Source of the DNA: Sphaerochaeta sp.
Lineage (GTDB): Bacteria; Spirochaetota; Spirochaetia; Sphaerochaetales; Sphaerochaetaceae
NCBI GenBank assembly: GCA_018399495.1
Contig: JAGYOG010000004.1
Coordinates: 1 to 64,000 of the forward strand
Length of the DNA stretch: 64,000 bases
Reading direction: 5' to 3'
Shown: piece by piece, positions 40,824 through 51,324 of the stretch
Numbering within the stretch: position 1 is the first letter of the stretch
Layout: each line of letters opens with the position of its first letter
Translations under genes and position numbers: made by a program
Notes under the pieces: generated by a model
The model's input: the letters and a program-made list of their open reading frames with translations, nothing else
Databases searched by the model: none
Told to the model about the DNA's origin: nothing

Positions 40824-42685
40824 TGACAAAAAGAACACTCCTGGTACTTTTGGTTCTTGTGATCAGTCTGGCAATGCTGTCTGCTGAGGACTATCAATTT
40901 GAGTCCTATGAGTTGCAGGCAGATGTACAGCTGGATAACAGCTACGCAATGAGGGAACACATCGTTGTCGATTTCTCATCTCCCCGGCATGGTATCTACC
41001 GAGAAATTCCGATTCTCTTTGGTCGGCAGAAAGTGAAACTCACAGGCTTGGAAGCCAATGTTCCGATAATCAAGGACTCGGTTTCCTCTGGGTATGCCAC
41101 ATTCCGTCTTGGCTCTGAGAACAGGACGGTCTCAGGTGTCCAGGAGTACCAAATCAGATATGACTACGCCATTGGAGACGACAGAAACGATGAATATGAT
41201 GAGTTCTACTACAATATTGTAGGGGTAGGGTGGCAAGCTCCAATACAGCATGTTTCCTTTACCGTGAACTTTCCCAAGCCTATTGACCGCTCCATGGTAT
41301 TTCTCACCGGGGGAGCATATGGCTCTACTGCACAACGTGGAAGTTTTGTAATCAGTGCTGATGGGAAGACCATAACCGGTGAAGCGGAGGACTTGTATCC
41401 AGGAGAAGCACTTACGTTGCGGGTCCAGATGGATGAGGGATACTTTTCTGATGTGCGCCCTTTTATAGACTTTACCATTCCTGCATCAATTTTTGCCCTC
41501 TTGGTTGCTTTTGCTGCCTCAGTGCATGCCACGCTCCTCTTCCGTCGCTACGGAAAGGAGGAACTCTTTATACCTGTTGTGCGTTTTGACCCTCCTGAAG
41601 ACCTCTCCCCGTTGCAAGTGGGGTATCTTGCCGATGGGGTAGTTGATAACAAAGACCTTACCAGTATGATTTTCTATTGGGCTGACCAAGGTTGTCTGAC
41701 CATCAGCGAACTCAGCAAGAAGGAGTTCACCTTCACCAAGATTAAGGAGCCATCTACCATCAAGGCACATGAGAAACACCTGTTCTCTGCTCTGTTTGCC
41801 TGTGGGGATGGTACAGAAGTAACGCTTAAGCAGTTGGAGAAGAGCTCTTTCAGCAAAGATCTTGAGAAGGCAAAGGCTGAGGTTCGGGCCTATTATAAGG
41901 GAGAGCGGGAGCTCAAGGATAAAGAGGCAGAGCGCAAGCGCGTTGCAGCTATGCTCTATGGTGCTCTCTCGGTGGTTTTGTTGGCAATTGCCTCAACTAT
42001 ATCCTACATTGGCGCTGAAACGGTTGTGTTCTTGGTAGTCGGATTCTTCAGCCTTGGTACGTTCGCTCTGGTTGCCAGTCGCCTTGATGCCGTCTGGGAG
42101 ACTTCTTCCACTTTCAAGAAGGGATTCAAGTTTTTCCTGCTTGGCCTCTCGGCTATATTCTTCTTTGGGTTTGCCTTTCTGTTCATGAACCCAGTATTCG
42201 GTCACGGGGTCTTCTACTCGTTGGTCATGGCGTTTTTCCTTGTGGCCATTCCTGCTTATCTTGGATTCCTTGCTATTGTTACAGGAAAACGTAGTGCGTA
42301 TGCCCAGAAGAAGCTTGAGGAGATAGTGGGGTATCGTGAATTCATCAGTAAGGTGGAAATGGATAAGCTGAAGATGATGATTGACAGTGATCCTTCACTG
42401 TTCTATCACGTACTCAGCTATGCTATCGTACTCGGTCTAGAAGATGTCTGGGCGAAGAAGTTCGCAAAAATCGCATTAGCGGAACCACAGTGGTATATAG
42501 GGAACCGACCGATCAGAAATGCATTGTTCTATAGTGCGCTTAGCCATAGGATGCATACCAGTGTCATGGAAAAAGCGGTGTATACACAGGCAAAAAGTGG
42601 GTCTCGATCCCCAATACACTCCTCGTTTGGATCCAGTGGATTCTCCGGTGGCGGTTTCGGTGGTGGAGGTGGTGGGGCATGGTAG
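40823..42685 (+). CDS. DUF2207 membrane protein with glycine-rich tail
   Basis: A 620-residue protein. A signal peptide (MTKRTLLVLLVLVISLAMLSAED) leads into the extracytoplasmic DUF2207 domain (YAMREHIVVDFSSPRHGIYREIPI). Membrane helices lie near residue 220, around 375-410 and around 435-480, with soluble cytoplasmic segments between. The C-terminus is SGGGFGGGGGGAW, typical of the family. Start at 40823 overlaps the lemA stop. DUF2207-LemA pairs are often proposed to act in envelope maintenance; no activity is established. Confidence 0.9.
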   Translation: MTKRTLLVLLVLVISLAMLSAEDYQFESYELQADVQLDNSYAMREHIVVDFSSPRHGIYREIPILFGRQKVKLTGLEANVPIIKDSVSSGYATFRLGSENRTVSGVQEYQIRYDYAIGDDRNDEYDEFYYNIVGVGWQAPIQHVSFTVNFPKPIDRSMVFLTGGAYGSTAQRGSFVISADGKTITGEAEDLYPGEALTLRVQMDEGYFSDVRPFIDFTIPASIFALLVAFAASVHATLLFRRYGKEELFIPVVRFDPPEDLSPLQVGYLADGVVDNKDLTSMIFYWADQGCLTISELSKKEFTFTKIKEPSTIKAHEKHLFSALFACGDGTEVTLKQLEKSSFSKDLEKAKAEVRAYYKGERELKDKEAERKRVAAMLYGALSVVLLAIASTISYIGAETVVFLVVGFFSLGTFALVASRLDAVWETSSTFKKGFKFFLLGLSAIFFFGFAFLFMNPVFGHGVFYSLVMAFFLVAIPAYLGFLAIVTGKRSAYAQKKLEEIVGYREFISKVEMDKLKMMIDSDPSLFYHVLSYAIVLGLEDVWAKKFAKIALAEPQWYIGNRPIRNALFYSALSHRMHTSVMEKAVYTQAKSGSRSPIHSSFGSSGFSGGGFGGGGGGAW

Positions 42686-42912
42686 TTCCCCAGCAGATAC
42701 AGAAGGGTTGGTATCGTCATTTCAAGGGTGGACTGTACCAAGTGGTGGATACGGTCATAGAAAGTGAATCGCTCTCCACCATGGTGTTGTATCGCCCAAA
42801 GGATAGTATTTATTTGTGGGTCCGTCCCTACCAGATGTTCACTTCAAGCATTACACGTGATGGGGTAACCTATACACGATTCACATACATCGGGGAAATC
42901 CTGCCAGACTAA
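42679..42912 (+). CDS. DUF1653-domain protein
   Basis: A 77-residue protein matching DUF1653, whose core is GWYRHFKGGLYQVVDTVIESESLSTMVLYRPKDSIYLWVRPYQMF...FTYIGE. The fold is probably a small beta-barrel; function unknown. The start lies inside the glycine-rich 3' end of the DUF2207 gene (7-bp overlap), whose GGTGGAGGTGGTGG repeats may double as a ribosome-binding site. A strong terminator follows. Confidence 0.85.
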   Translation: MVVPQQIQKGWYRHFKGGLYQVVDTVIESESLSTMVLYRPKDSIYLWVRPYQMFTSSITRDGVTYTRFTYIGEILPD

Positions 42913-42937
42913 AAAACGGAGCCTTTTTGGCTCCGTT
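42911..42937. terminator. Bidirectional intrinsic terminator
   Basis: AACGGAGCC-TTTTT-GGCTCCGTT (42915-42937) is flanked by A-rich sequence on the left (T-run for the minus strand) and lies between the convergent DUF1653 and RRM genes. Confidence 0.8.
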
Positions 42938-42964
42938 CCCGTTACTGAATCATGGTGGGTTTGC

Positions 42965-43243
42965 TTAGTGGTGATAACTGCCGTGTGCTGGTTTGGGTTT
43001 GGCGATTGCTTCGTTTACACGAAGGTTTCGCCCACCGAAATCCTTGCCATCCAGCTCGGAGATCGCAGCATCGGCAGATGCATCCTCTTCCATTTCCACG
43101 AAGGCGAACCCTTTGGGACGTCGGGTTTCGCGGTCAATGATGATATTGGCACTGAGTACAGTACCGTACTGAGCGAACAGGTCCCGAAGTTCTTCTTCGG
43201 TTGTCCGGTAACTCATGTTTCCGACATAAATTTTCTTGGCCAT
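42965..43243 (-). CDS. Single-RRM RNA-binding protein
   Basis: A 92-residue RNA-recognition-motif protein: RNP2 is KIYVGNMSY and RNP1 is RPKGFAFVEM, with a short basic, histidine-ended tail (KPKPAHGSYHH). Such proteins are known in cyanobacteria, spirochaetes and others, and are often cold-inducible RNA chaperones. The start follows AAGGAT eight bases upstream. A perfect 15-bp palindrome lies just before that site and could fold in the mRNA leader or bind a regulator. Confidence 0.93.
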   Translation of the reverse strand: MAKKIYVGNMSYRTTEEELRDLFAQYGTVLSANIIIDRETRRPKGFAFVEMEEDASADAAISELDGKDFGGRNLRVNEAIAKPKPAHGSYHH

Positions 43244-43257
43244 TCAAAGCATCCTTC

Positions 43258-43272
43258 ACAGGCAGTGCCTGT
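43258..43272. repeat. 15-bp palindrome in the RRM gene leader
   Basis: ACAGGCA-G-TGCCTGT has perfect 7-bp arms and lies 15-29 bp upstream of the RRM start codon, beside its ribosome-binding site. Confidence 0.6.
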
Positions 43273-43506
43273 CATTCAATATTGCTTAATGTGGCGCAGT
43301 CTTGAACTCTTACCTGTCTGCGGGAGCGATTCAGTAACGCGCGCTTGCGAACATTTAGGAATTACGTATCAGCTGCAACACAAAAACGAAATCAATCAAA
43401 CGGTATCACGGCCCATTTTAGCTGTCAATTGTCACACTCGCCCAAAAAGATGAATTGCCTCAAGCTAGTCGGGGGGTTCTTGCATTTATCGAGCAATCTC
43501 AGCATT

Positions 43507-44184
43507 ATGTCGGGTATGAATAGCAATATACTTGGGTTGGCATTGTCTTTTCCCTTTTTAGCGCTCGTCATTGCGATAGGAATAATCTTGAAGCGATACG
43601 CTTCAATCTCCAGTGAGGCGATGCGTAAGTTCGTGCATATTGGCGTTTCAAATTGGTGGTTCATTGAAGTAAATTTCTTTACTTCACTTTCCTATGCTCT
43701 TGTGGGTCCAATTCTCTTTATCATTTTAAACAGTCTGTTCACCTTCCTCAATTGGGGTAAAGCCCTTGGGATGGATGACAAAAAACGAAACTATGGGCTG
43801 ATATATTTCCCCATCACACTCTTGATTCTGGTTGTTTTGCAATATCAGGGGGTTGTTTCTGATTTAACCTGTAGTATTGCCGTGTTTGTCATGGGCTATG
43901 GAGATGGGTTGGCTGCACTGGTAGGTTCCAAGTGGGGAAAAAAGAAGTTACCGGTACCTGGTATCATTAAAAGCTGGGCCGGGACATTAACCATGGTCTC
44001 TGTAAGTACATTGGTCGCTCTTATCGGTTTGGGTTTTTTCTCTGTACTTTCTTTTCCTGCCGTTCTAGGGATATCTCTGGTGGTGGGTTTTCTTGCAGCA
44101 TTTATGGAGGCACTTACCCCACTTGGCTTGGATAATATTACAGTTCCCTTTTCGGTAGTACTGATTCTAGGAGTATTCCTATGA
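43507..44184 (+). CDS. Phytol kinase/VTE5-like membrane protein (CTP-dependent lipid kinase family)
   Basis: A protein of about 225 residues with six or seven membrane helices of the phosphatidate cytidylyltransferase/dolichol-kinase/VTE5 family. The motifs KFVHIGVSNWWFIE, LGMDDKKRNYGLIYFP, VFVMGYGDGLAALVGSKWGKKK and SWAGTLTMVSVSTLVAL match CTP-dependent polyprenol/phytol kinases. Two possible ATG starts (43507, 43516) lack a clear ribosome-binding site. It overlaps the DUF92 gene by 4 bp (ATGA), pairing a VTE5-like with a VTE6-like protein. The prenyl alcohol substrate is unknown. Confidence 0.8.
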   Translation: MSGMNSNILGLALSFPFLALVIAIGIILKRYASISSEAMRKFVHIGVSNWWFIEVNFFTSLSYALVGPILFIILNSLFTFLNWGKALGMDDKKRNYGLIYFPITLLILVVLQYQGVVSDLTCSIAVFVMGYGDGLAALVGSKWGKKKLPVPGIIKSWAGTLTMVSVSTLVALIGLGFFSVLSFPAVLGISLVVGFLAAFMEALTPLGLDNITVPFSVVLILGVFL

Positions 44185-45059
44185 CCCACTACGCGAACCT
44201 TGTTCCCCTTAGTGGGTCGCTAGCATCGCTGTTCAATACGTTCTTTTTTTCGCTTCCCTATGCTTTCTGGCTTCTCGTTGGCATCATGGGCGTGGTGGCA
44301 ACGGCAAGTTATTTTACCAGACAGCTTACTCCTGGAGGGGCTGTTGCTGCGTTCTTGGTTGGTTTTGGTACCACCTGGATATTGGGCTTTGGTGCGTTGG
44401 CAACTTTGTTACTTTTCTTTCTTTCTGCTGGAGTGTTGGGGAAGATTGCAAAGCGTGCGTTAGCCTTTGATGTGATGAAAATTCAGAAGAAAGGGGGAAG
44501 GCGTGATGCTTCCCAAGTCTATGCTAATGGACTGATGGCTCTCGTCAGTGCTTTGCTCTATGCCTTGAATCCCTCAATCTCCTTCCTGGTAATGTTTGGT
44601 GCCTCTGTAGGGGAGGCTGCAAGTGACACCTTTGCAAGTGAGGTTGGGATTCTTTCAAAGACCAACCCTGTATCTATCATCACTGGGCGGCCCATGACCC
44701 CTGGTCTCAGCGGTGCGGTAAGTCCTCTCGGCCTTGCTAGTGGGTTGTTGGGTGCAATATTGGTTGCCCTTTGTGTATGGGGGTGTTTCCTTCCTGTCAC
44801 AGGGAAGAGTGCTCTCTATGTTTCCGTTATGGCATTGAGTGCCTTCTTTGGATGTTTGCTCGATAGCATACTTGGAGCAACTGTCCAAGCCCACTACTAT
44901 GATGAGGTCAATAATCGTATTACCGAATATTCAGTTGTGGATGGAAGAATTCTCCCTCTCGAACGGGGGATTCGATGGGTCGATAATGATGTTGTGAATC
45001 TGTTGAGCAATGTGGCTTCCGCTTTGTTTGGCATGTCTTTGACCCTTATAATAGGGTAA
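44181..45059 (+). CDS. DUF92/VTE6-like membrane protein
   Basis: A 292-residue DUF92 (TMEM19/VTE6) protein with seven or so membrane helices. Characteristic segments are LTPGGAVAAFLVGFGTTWILG, the KKGGRRDASQVYANGLMALVSALL loop, GEAASDTFASEVGILSKTNPVSIITGRPMTPGLSGAVSPLGLASGLLG and the C-terminal RWVDNDVVNLLSN. In plants and cyanobacteria VTE6 phosphorylates phytyl phosphate to the diphosphate. Coupling with a VTE5-like gene suggests two-step activation of a prenyl alcohol here as well. Confidence 0.87.
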   Translation: MTHYANLVPLSGSLASLFNTFFFSLPYAFWLLVGIMGVVATASYFTRQLTPGGAVAAFLVGFGTTWILGFGALATLLLFFLSAGVLGKIAKRALAFDVMKIQKKGGRRDASQVYANGLMALVSALLYALNPSISFLVMFGASVGEAASDTFASEVGILSKTNPVSIITGRPMTPGLSGAVSPLGLASGLLGAILVALCVWGCFLPVTGKSALYVSVMALSAFFGCLLDSILGATVQAHYYDEVNNRITEYSVVDGRILPLERGIRWVDNDVVNLLSNVASALFGMSLTLIIG

Positions 45060-45073
45060 TCTGAATTTTTCAC

Positions 45074-45102
45074 TTGCTTATTCGTATTTTTTTTTGTATT
45101 TT
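45074..45102 (+). promoter_or_regulatory. Possible groEL promoter
   Basis: TTGCTT (45074-45079), a 17-bp spacer and TATTTT (45097-45102). The leader of about 65 nt holds a short hairpin (TATGTG / CACATA). No CIRCE element is present. Confidence 0.45.
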
Positions 45103-45159
45103 ACATGTCGGTAGGCCTAAAAGGGTCTGCTATGTGTTATCGCACCACATATTCTTTAA

Positions 45160-46806
<1,647 letters not shown>

Positions 46807-46822
46807 TCTCGTACTTTGCATG

Positions 46823-46849
46823 AGGGGTCGCCTACAAGCGACCCCTTTT
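46823..46849 (+). terminator. Intrinsic terminator after groEL
   Basis: AGGGGTCGC / GCGACCCCT, a 9-bp stem with a 6-base loop, followed by TTT. Confidence 0.85.
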
Positions 46850-46877
46850 GCCGTCTTATGGCTTCTGATACTGAAAC

Positions 46878-46907
46878 TTGACTAGCAGATAGCGAACGTG
46901 CTACTTT
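46878..46907 (+). promoter_or_regulatory. Promoter of yajC-secD-secF
   Basis: TTGACT (46878-46883), an 18-bp spacer and TACTTT (46902-46907). The roughly 75-nt leader contains a stem of ATTGGATGC with GCATCCGAT at about 46924-46965. Confidence 0.55.
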
Positions 46908-46988
46908 AATCGATACTTGGGAAATTGGATGCGAAGTTTTCTTCCGCCTCTTTTCTGCATCCGATTTTATGCAAAGTGAGGATTACCA

Positions 46989-47441
46989 ATGCTTTCATTG
47001 ATTAGTGCTATGGCAGCCCCTGAAACGGCCGGCTCCGCAGGTTCAACCGGTTCAATGATGACGACCTTTGTTACGTTTGGTCTCATCATTGTTATCTTTT
47101 ATTTCTTGATTATCCGTCCGCAGAAAAAGCGGGACAAGGAGACCAAGGAGATGCTCTCTTCTATTAAGAAGGGGGATAAGGTAGTCTCCATTGGAGGTAT
47201 ACATGGAACCGTATTGGCGGTGAAAGAAACTACCGTGGTGGTCAAAGTTGACGACAACACACGTATGGAGTTCTCCAGAAATGCCATCAGCAGCATTGTA
47301 AACAGAAAGGGCGATGGTGCAACTTCTTCCAGCAAGAAAAAGAACAAGAAGGAAGAGCAAGTTACTGCTCCTGAAAAAAGTGTTGAGACTCCCGTTGAGG
47401 AAGTTCCTGCTGAAGCTGAAGCTGAGAAGAAAGACAAATAA
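46989..47441 (+). CDS. yajC: Preprotein translocase subunit YajC
   Basis: A 150-residue membrane protein of the Sec accessory complex. A single helix (TTFVTFGLIIVIFYFLIIRPQKKRDKETKEML) with the classic IIRPQKKR motif is followed by a small beta domain (GDKVVSIGGIHGTVLAVKETTVVVKVDD). A charged, low-complexity tail (SSKKKNKKEEQ...EVPAEAEAEKKDK) makes it longer than the usual 100-110 residues. The start follows GTGAGGATTACC. It is the first gene before secD and secF. Confidence 0.94.
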   Translation: MLSLISAMAAPETAGSAGSTGSMMTTFVTFGLIIVIFYFLIIRPQKKRDKETKEMLSSIKKGDKVVSIGGIHGTVLAVKETTVVVKVDDNTRMEFSRNAISSIVNRKGDGATSSSKKKNKKEEQVTAPEKSVETPVEEVPAEAEAEKKDK

Positions 47442-47468
47442 TACAATAAAAGACATCTGGAGAGAATC

Positions 47469-49196
47469 ATGAAAAAACGGAGTCGTCTGGTGATCGTTCT
47501 GGTGGTCGTCTTGTTGTGCGGATTTTTCCTATATCCCACGATTGCATGGTATGGGTTCGTACCGCAAGACACCAAAGAATTAGCAACAGGCTCAAATGTA
47601 CAGATTAAGGAGTATTCCCGTGGACAGGCTTCACGTGATCTCCGTGCCCTCAAAGAGTTGGTCGCTGATGACCCGCAAGCAGCTATACCTTCCGAATTCT
47701 CCTATTTGAAGGAGTATGCGAAGGAAAACTACAAGGCAATGAAGCGCTCAGTCCCCCGAAATTGGACTCTTGAGTCGTTGTTTGCTGGGTTCTACAATGA
47801 GCAGGATATGTTCGATTTATCCGAGTCTTACTACCGCACTTCATTGCTCGATTTGAAGGTTTTGGGAAACAAGGCCTTGCAATTGGGCTTGGACCTTAAA
47901 GGTGGTATGAGTATTCTGTTGGAAGCTGATGTTGCTTCCTATGAAGCTAAGATTGGCAAGGACGCATCTTCAAGTGAGATTTCTGCGATGATTCGCCAGG
48001 ATATCGAGATTCTTGAGAAGCGTATTGACCAATTTGGTGTTAGCGAGCCTGTCATCCGTTTGCAAGGTGACGACCAGATTCTCATCGAGATTCCAGGTGC
48101 TGCAGATCCAGAGCGCGTAAATTCATTCCTTCGTGGCAAGGGGTCTCTTGTCTTTAAGATGGTTGATGACACGCTAACCTCTGAGTTGAACGCCTACTAT
48201 GCTGAGAACCCTTCTGAGGTTTATACCGATGCAGGTGTTCTGAGGCAACCGTCCTTCCTGCCTGCTGGCAAGATTGCCGCTGGCTACTATGTCAGTGACG
48301 AATATGGTATTGATGAGTTGCAGAGGTATGTGGTCATTGAGGACGAAATCGGACTTGATGGAATTCACCTCGAGAGTGCAACCACCGCAACCGATGGCAT
48401 CACCGGTCGTCCGGTTGTCAACTTTCAGTTGGACAGTCTTGGAGGAGATATCTTCTACAAGCTTACCTCTAACCATGTTGGAGACACCATGGCAGTAGTG
48501 ATGGACGGTAAGGTAAAGGCCATGGCTACCATCAATGAGGGAATCAGAAGCAATGTGCAAATTTCCGGTTTCAATACCGAGGAAGCAGCTGATCTTGCTA
48601 TTGTTCTCCGTACTGCTGCGCTTCCCATCGAGTTAATTGTCAGCAGCCAGCAGGCTGTTGGTGCCACACTAGGGGAGGATGCCGTATCCGCAGGTTTGAA
48701 AGCTATTGCTGTTGGACTTGTGTTGGTAATCATTCTGATGTTTGCCTACTACCACGTAAGTGGTCTTGTAGCTAACCTTGCATTGTTGCTTAACATGTTC
48801 TTCATGATCAGTATTCTGTCTGCTTTCAATTTCACCTTGACCTTAACCAGTGTCGCAGGTCTTATCCTAACCTTGGGTATGGCTGTTGATACCAATGTCA
48901 TCATCTTTGAACGTATCAAGGAAGAGAGAAGGTTGGGCAAGAGTGATGTTGCAGCAATCAAGGCAGGATTCGATAAAGCTTTCTGGACTGTTATGGATGC
49001 AAACATAACTACAATCATTGCAGCTTTGGTTCTCTCCCAGCTCGGAAGTAGTGCTGTGAAGGGCTTTGCGAATACCCTTGCTATCGGTATTGTGAGCTCG
49101 GTATTTACTGCTCTGTTTGTTTCGCATCTCATCTTTGATGCGACCGTCGCCCAACGCGAGGGCAAGAAGCTACACATCAGCTGGAGGAAAAACTAA
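47469..49196 (+). CDS. secD: Protein translocase subunit SecD
   Basis: A 575-residue inner-membrane protein that, with SecF, uses the proton or sodium gradient to help pull proteins across the membrane. An N-terminal helix, the LGLDLKGGMSILLEAD motif, the large periplasmic P1 region (IEILEKRIDQFGVSEPVIRLQGDDQILIEIPG) and six-helix C-terminal part (GMAVDTNVIIFERIKEERRLG, motif D4) are all present. secF starts on the base after its stop codon. Confidence 0.97.
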   Translation: MKKRSRLVIVLVVVLLCGFFLYPTIAWYGFVPQDTKELATGSNVQIKEYSRGQASRDLRALKELVADDPQAAIPSEFSYLKEYAKENYKAMKRSVPRNWTLESLFAGFYNEQDMFDLSESYYRTSLLDLKVLGNKALQLGLDLKGGMSILLEADVASYEAKIGKDASSSEISAMIRQDIEILEKRIDQFGVSEPVIRLQGDDQILIEIPGAADPERVNSFLRGKGSLVFKMVDDTLTSELNAYYAENPSEVYTDAGVLRQPSFLPAGKIAAGYYVSDEYGIDELQRYVVIEDEIGLDGIHLESATTATDGITGRPVVNFQLDSLGGDIFYKLTSNHVGDTMAVVMDGKVKAMATINEGIRSNVQISGFNTEEAADLAIVLRTAALPIELIVSSQQAVGATLGEDAVSAGLKAIAVGLVLVIILMFAYYHVSGLVANLALLLNMFFMISILSAFNFTLTLTSVAGLILTLGMAVDTNVIIFERIKEERRLGKSDVAAIKAGFDKAFWTVMDANITTIIAALVLSQLGSSAVKGFANTLAIGIVSSVFTALFVSHLIFDATVAQREGKKLHISWRKN

Positions 49197-50390
49197 ATGC
49201 TTAAGAAAGATATTGCTGTTATCAAACTTCGCTGGTTCGCCTGGGCTTTGGCTGTAGTCCTCCTGCTCGCTGGAGGTATCTCCTTTACTGTGATGGGTGG
49301 TTTCAACCTAGGTGTTGATTTTGAAAGTGGATTGAGCCAGAGAATCCAGATAGCTCCCATTGGTTTGGAAGTTACTTATACTGGAAACAAAGATGCAGTC
49401 CTTGCTGTCTCTGGTTCTGGCATTAATCTAGAAGTTCGAGGTGATGAAGGGGTTTCCAGTACTAATTTCAGTGCATCTGAGTATCCCACAGCACAAGACA
49501 TGGCAACAGCTCTTGATGCAGTGCAAAACATCAGTGTGATTGTCAGGGACGGTTCCTTGGATACTTCCCAACTGCTTAGTGGGTACGGATTTCCTGCAAC
49601 CCTCTCAGCTGAACCCACCAAACTGAATTTCCAGAGTAGTGGAGATGCCAACATCGAAGATGTGCGCTCTGCCTTGGATTCATTGGGTAATGTACGGGTA
49701 CAGACTGTCGGGATGGATGGAAGCCAGACCTTCCAGGTCCGTCTTGGAATTAAGGAAGGCGCAACACAAGACTCAATGGAAACTGAGGTGAAAAATGCAC
49801 TGAATGCAGCCTTTGGTTCGGGTAATGTTGTGGTACTCCAGAGTGATTACATTGGACCCAAGTTTAGTGCAACGTTGCTCTCCAGTTCCATCCTTGCTAT
49901 CGTAGTTGCAATGGCTTTGATCCTGCTTTATATCTGGGTTAGGTTCCGTTTTGCCTATGCAGTATCATCCTTGATTGCTTTGGTGCATGATATTTTGATG
50001 ATGCTCACGGTAATCACGCTTTTCCGCTTTGAGTTCTCTGGAATTACTGTTGCAGCACTGCTGACCATTATCGGTTACTCGCTGAACAATACGATTGTCA
50101 TCTTCGACCGTATTCGTGAGAATGTGGCTTTAGCACCAAACACTTCGTTGGGTGATACTATCAACCACAGTGTCACACAGTCGTTGAGTAGAACGATTAT
50201 GAGTGCGATTACTACCTTGATTGCAATCATCCCGCTCGCAGTCTTTGCCTCTGGGGACATCCAACTCTTTGCAGTGAAGATGGGCTTCGGTATCCTGTTT
50301 GGAACCTACTCATCCAACCTGCTGGCACCTGCGATGCTTTATTGGATCAGCAAGGCCCAGGCTAAGAGAAAAGCGAAGAAAGCAGAGTAA
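49197..50390 (+). CDS. secF: Protein translocase subunit SecF
   Basis: A 397-residue partner of SecD, longer than the usual 300-320 residues. The FNLGVDFESGLSQRIQI motif is near the N-terminus. The extra length lies in the periplasmic region (about residues 50-200), which is expanded by a Ser/Asn-rich stretch. The C-terminal helices carry IGYSLNNTIVIFDRIRENVALAP and TLSRTIMSAITTLIAI-like blocks. A terminator follows at about 50413. Confidence 0.95.
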   Translation: MLKKDIAVIKLRWFAWALAVVLLLAGGISFTVMGGFNLGVDFESGLSQRIQIAPIGLEVTYTGNKDAVLAVSGSGINLEVRGDEGVSSTNFSASEYPTAQDMATALDAVQNISVIVRDGSLDTSQLLSGYGFPATLSAEPTKLNFQSSGDANIEDVRSALDSLGNVRVQTVGMDGSQTFQVRLGIKEGATQDSMETEVKNALNAAFGSGNVVVLQSDYIGPKFSATLLSSSILAIVVAMALILLYIWVRFRFAYAVSSLIALVHDILMMLTVITLFRFEFSGITVAALLTIIGYSLNNTIVIFDRIRENVALAPNTSLGDTINHSVTQSLSRTIMSAITTLIAIIPLAVFASGDIQLFAVKMGFGILFGTYSSNLLAPAMLYWISKAQAKRKAKKAE

Positions 50391-50412
50391 CCCGTTTCTT
50401 CTCATAAGTCAT

Positions 50413-50447
50413 ACGCTGCCGCACTCTTACCCTGTGGCAGCGTTTTT
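50413..50447 (+). terminator. Intrinsic terminator after secF
   Basis: ACGCTGCC / GGCAGCGT, an 8-bp stem followed by five T. Confidence 0.85.
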
Positions 50448-50463
50448 GTCATAATGGAGGCAT

Positions 50464-51321
50464 ATGAAACTGATTCTTTCCCGGACCATGGGGTATTGCA
50501 AAGGAGTATCCAGGGCACTAGACCTTGCCTCATCAGCCTTGCAGAGTGCAAGGGAAGCTGGCAAGCCTGTATATTCATTGGGTAAACTCATTCATAATAA
50601 TGAAACTTGTGCATTTTTTGCTGATCAGGGGATGGAGGTTATCACGGAAGCAGAAGGGCACAAGCCTGGGGTGGTTGTGCTTCGTGCACACGGTGTACCT
50701 GACAATGTACGCTCTTCTTTCCAAGAAGCTGGATATGATTTGATTGATGCGACTTGCCCAGTGGTGAAGCATAATCTCTCGAGGATTGCTGGATATGCCT
50801 CTACCCATACCATCTTGATCGTAGGACATCCAGGTCATCCTGAGACACTTGCCATGAGAGGGGTTGAGCATGAAGGCCATCTTTGCAAGACAGTCTTGAT
50901 CACTAATGCTGAGGAGGTTGGTCTTCCGTCTCCTGGCACCTCCTATGTGGTGTTCGTCCAAACAACGTTTGACCAAGGGTTGTGGAATGAGATCCAAACA
51001 GCCTTGAGAGCTTGGAAAACGTACGGATGTGAGGTAGTTTTTGCCAATGAAGTATGTCCAAGTTCAACCAACCGCCGACAGGCAGCTCTTGAATTGGCTG
51101 ATGCATGTGATGCTGTGGTGGTAATTGGAGGTAAGGAAAGTGCCAACACCCGTGCTCTCTATCAATTGGTATGTGGGAACGGAAAGAAGGCATGGCATAT
51201 TGAGAATGAAATGGAAATTACCGACGAAATGCGTAGCTATGATATACTAGGAATCACGGCAGGGGCTTCAACCCCTTCTGAGGTGATCCAACGTGTAATC
51301 GATAGGTTGCAACAGGAGTAA
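50464..51321 (+). CDS. ispH: 4-hydroxy-3-methylbut-2-enyl diphosphate reductase IspH
   Basis: A 285-residue iron-sulfur enzyme for the last step of the MEP isoprenoid pathway. The three cluster cysteines are in MGYCKGV (Cys12), IDATCPVV and NEVCPSST. HGVP and the SANTRALYQL block are also typical. The ATG follows GGAGGCAT. rex starts 3 bp after its stop, so both are likely cotranscribed. It could supply precursors to the VTE5/VTE6-like pair upstream. Confidence 0.97.
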   Translation: MKLILSRTMGYCKGVSRALDLASSALQSAREAGKPVYSLGKLIHNNETCAFFADQGMEVITEAEGHKPGVVVLRAHGVPDNVRSSFQEAGYDLIDATCPVVKHNLSRIAGYASTHTILIVGHPGHPETLAMRGVEHEGHLCKTVLITNAEEVGLPSPGTSYVVFVQTTFDQGLWNEIQTALRAWKTYGCEVVFANEVCPSSTNRRQAALELADACDAVVVIGGKESANTRALYQLVCGNGKKAWHIENEMEITDEMRSYDILGITAGASTPSEVIQRVIDRLQQE

Positions 51322-51324
51322 TAC

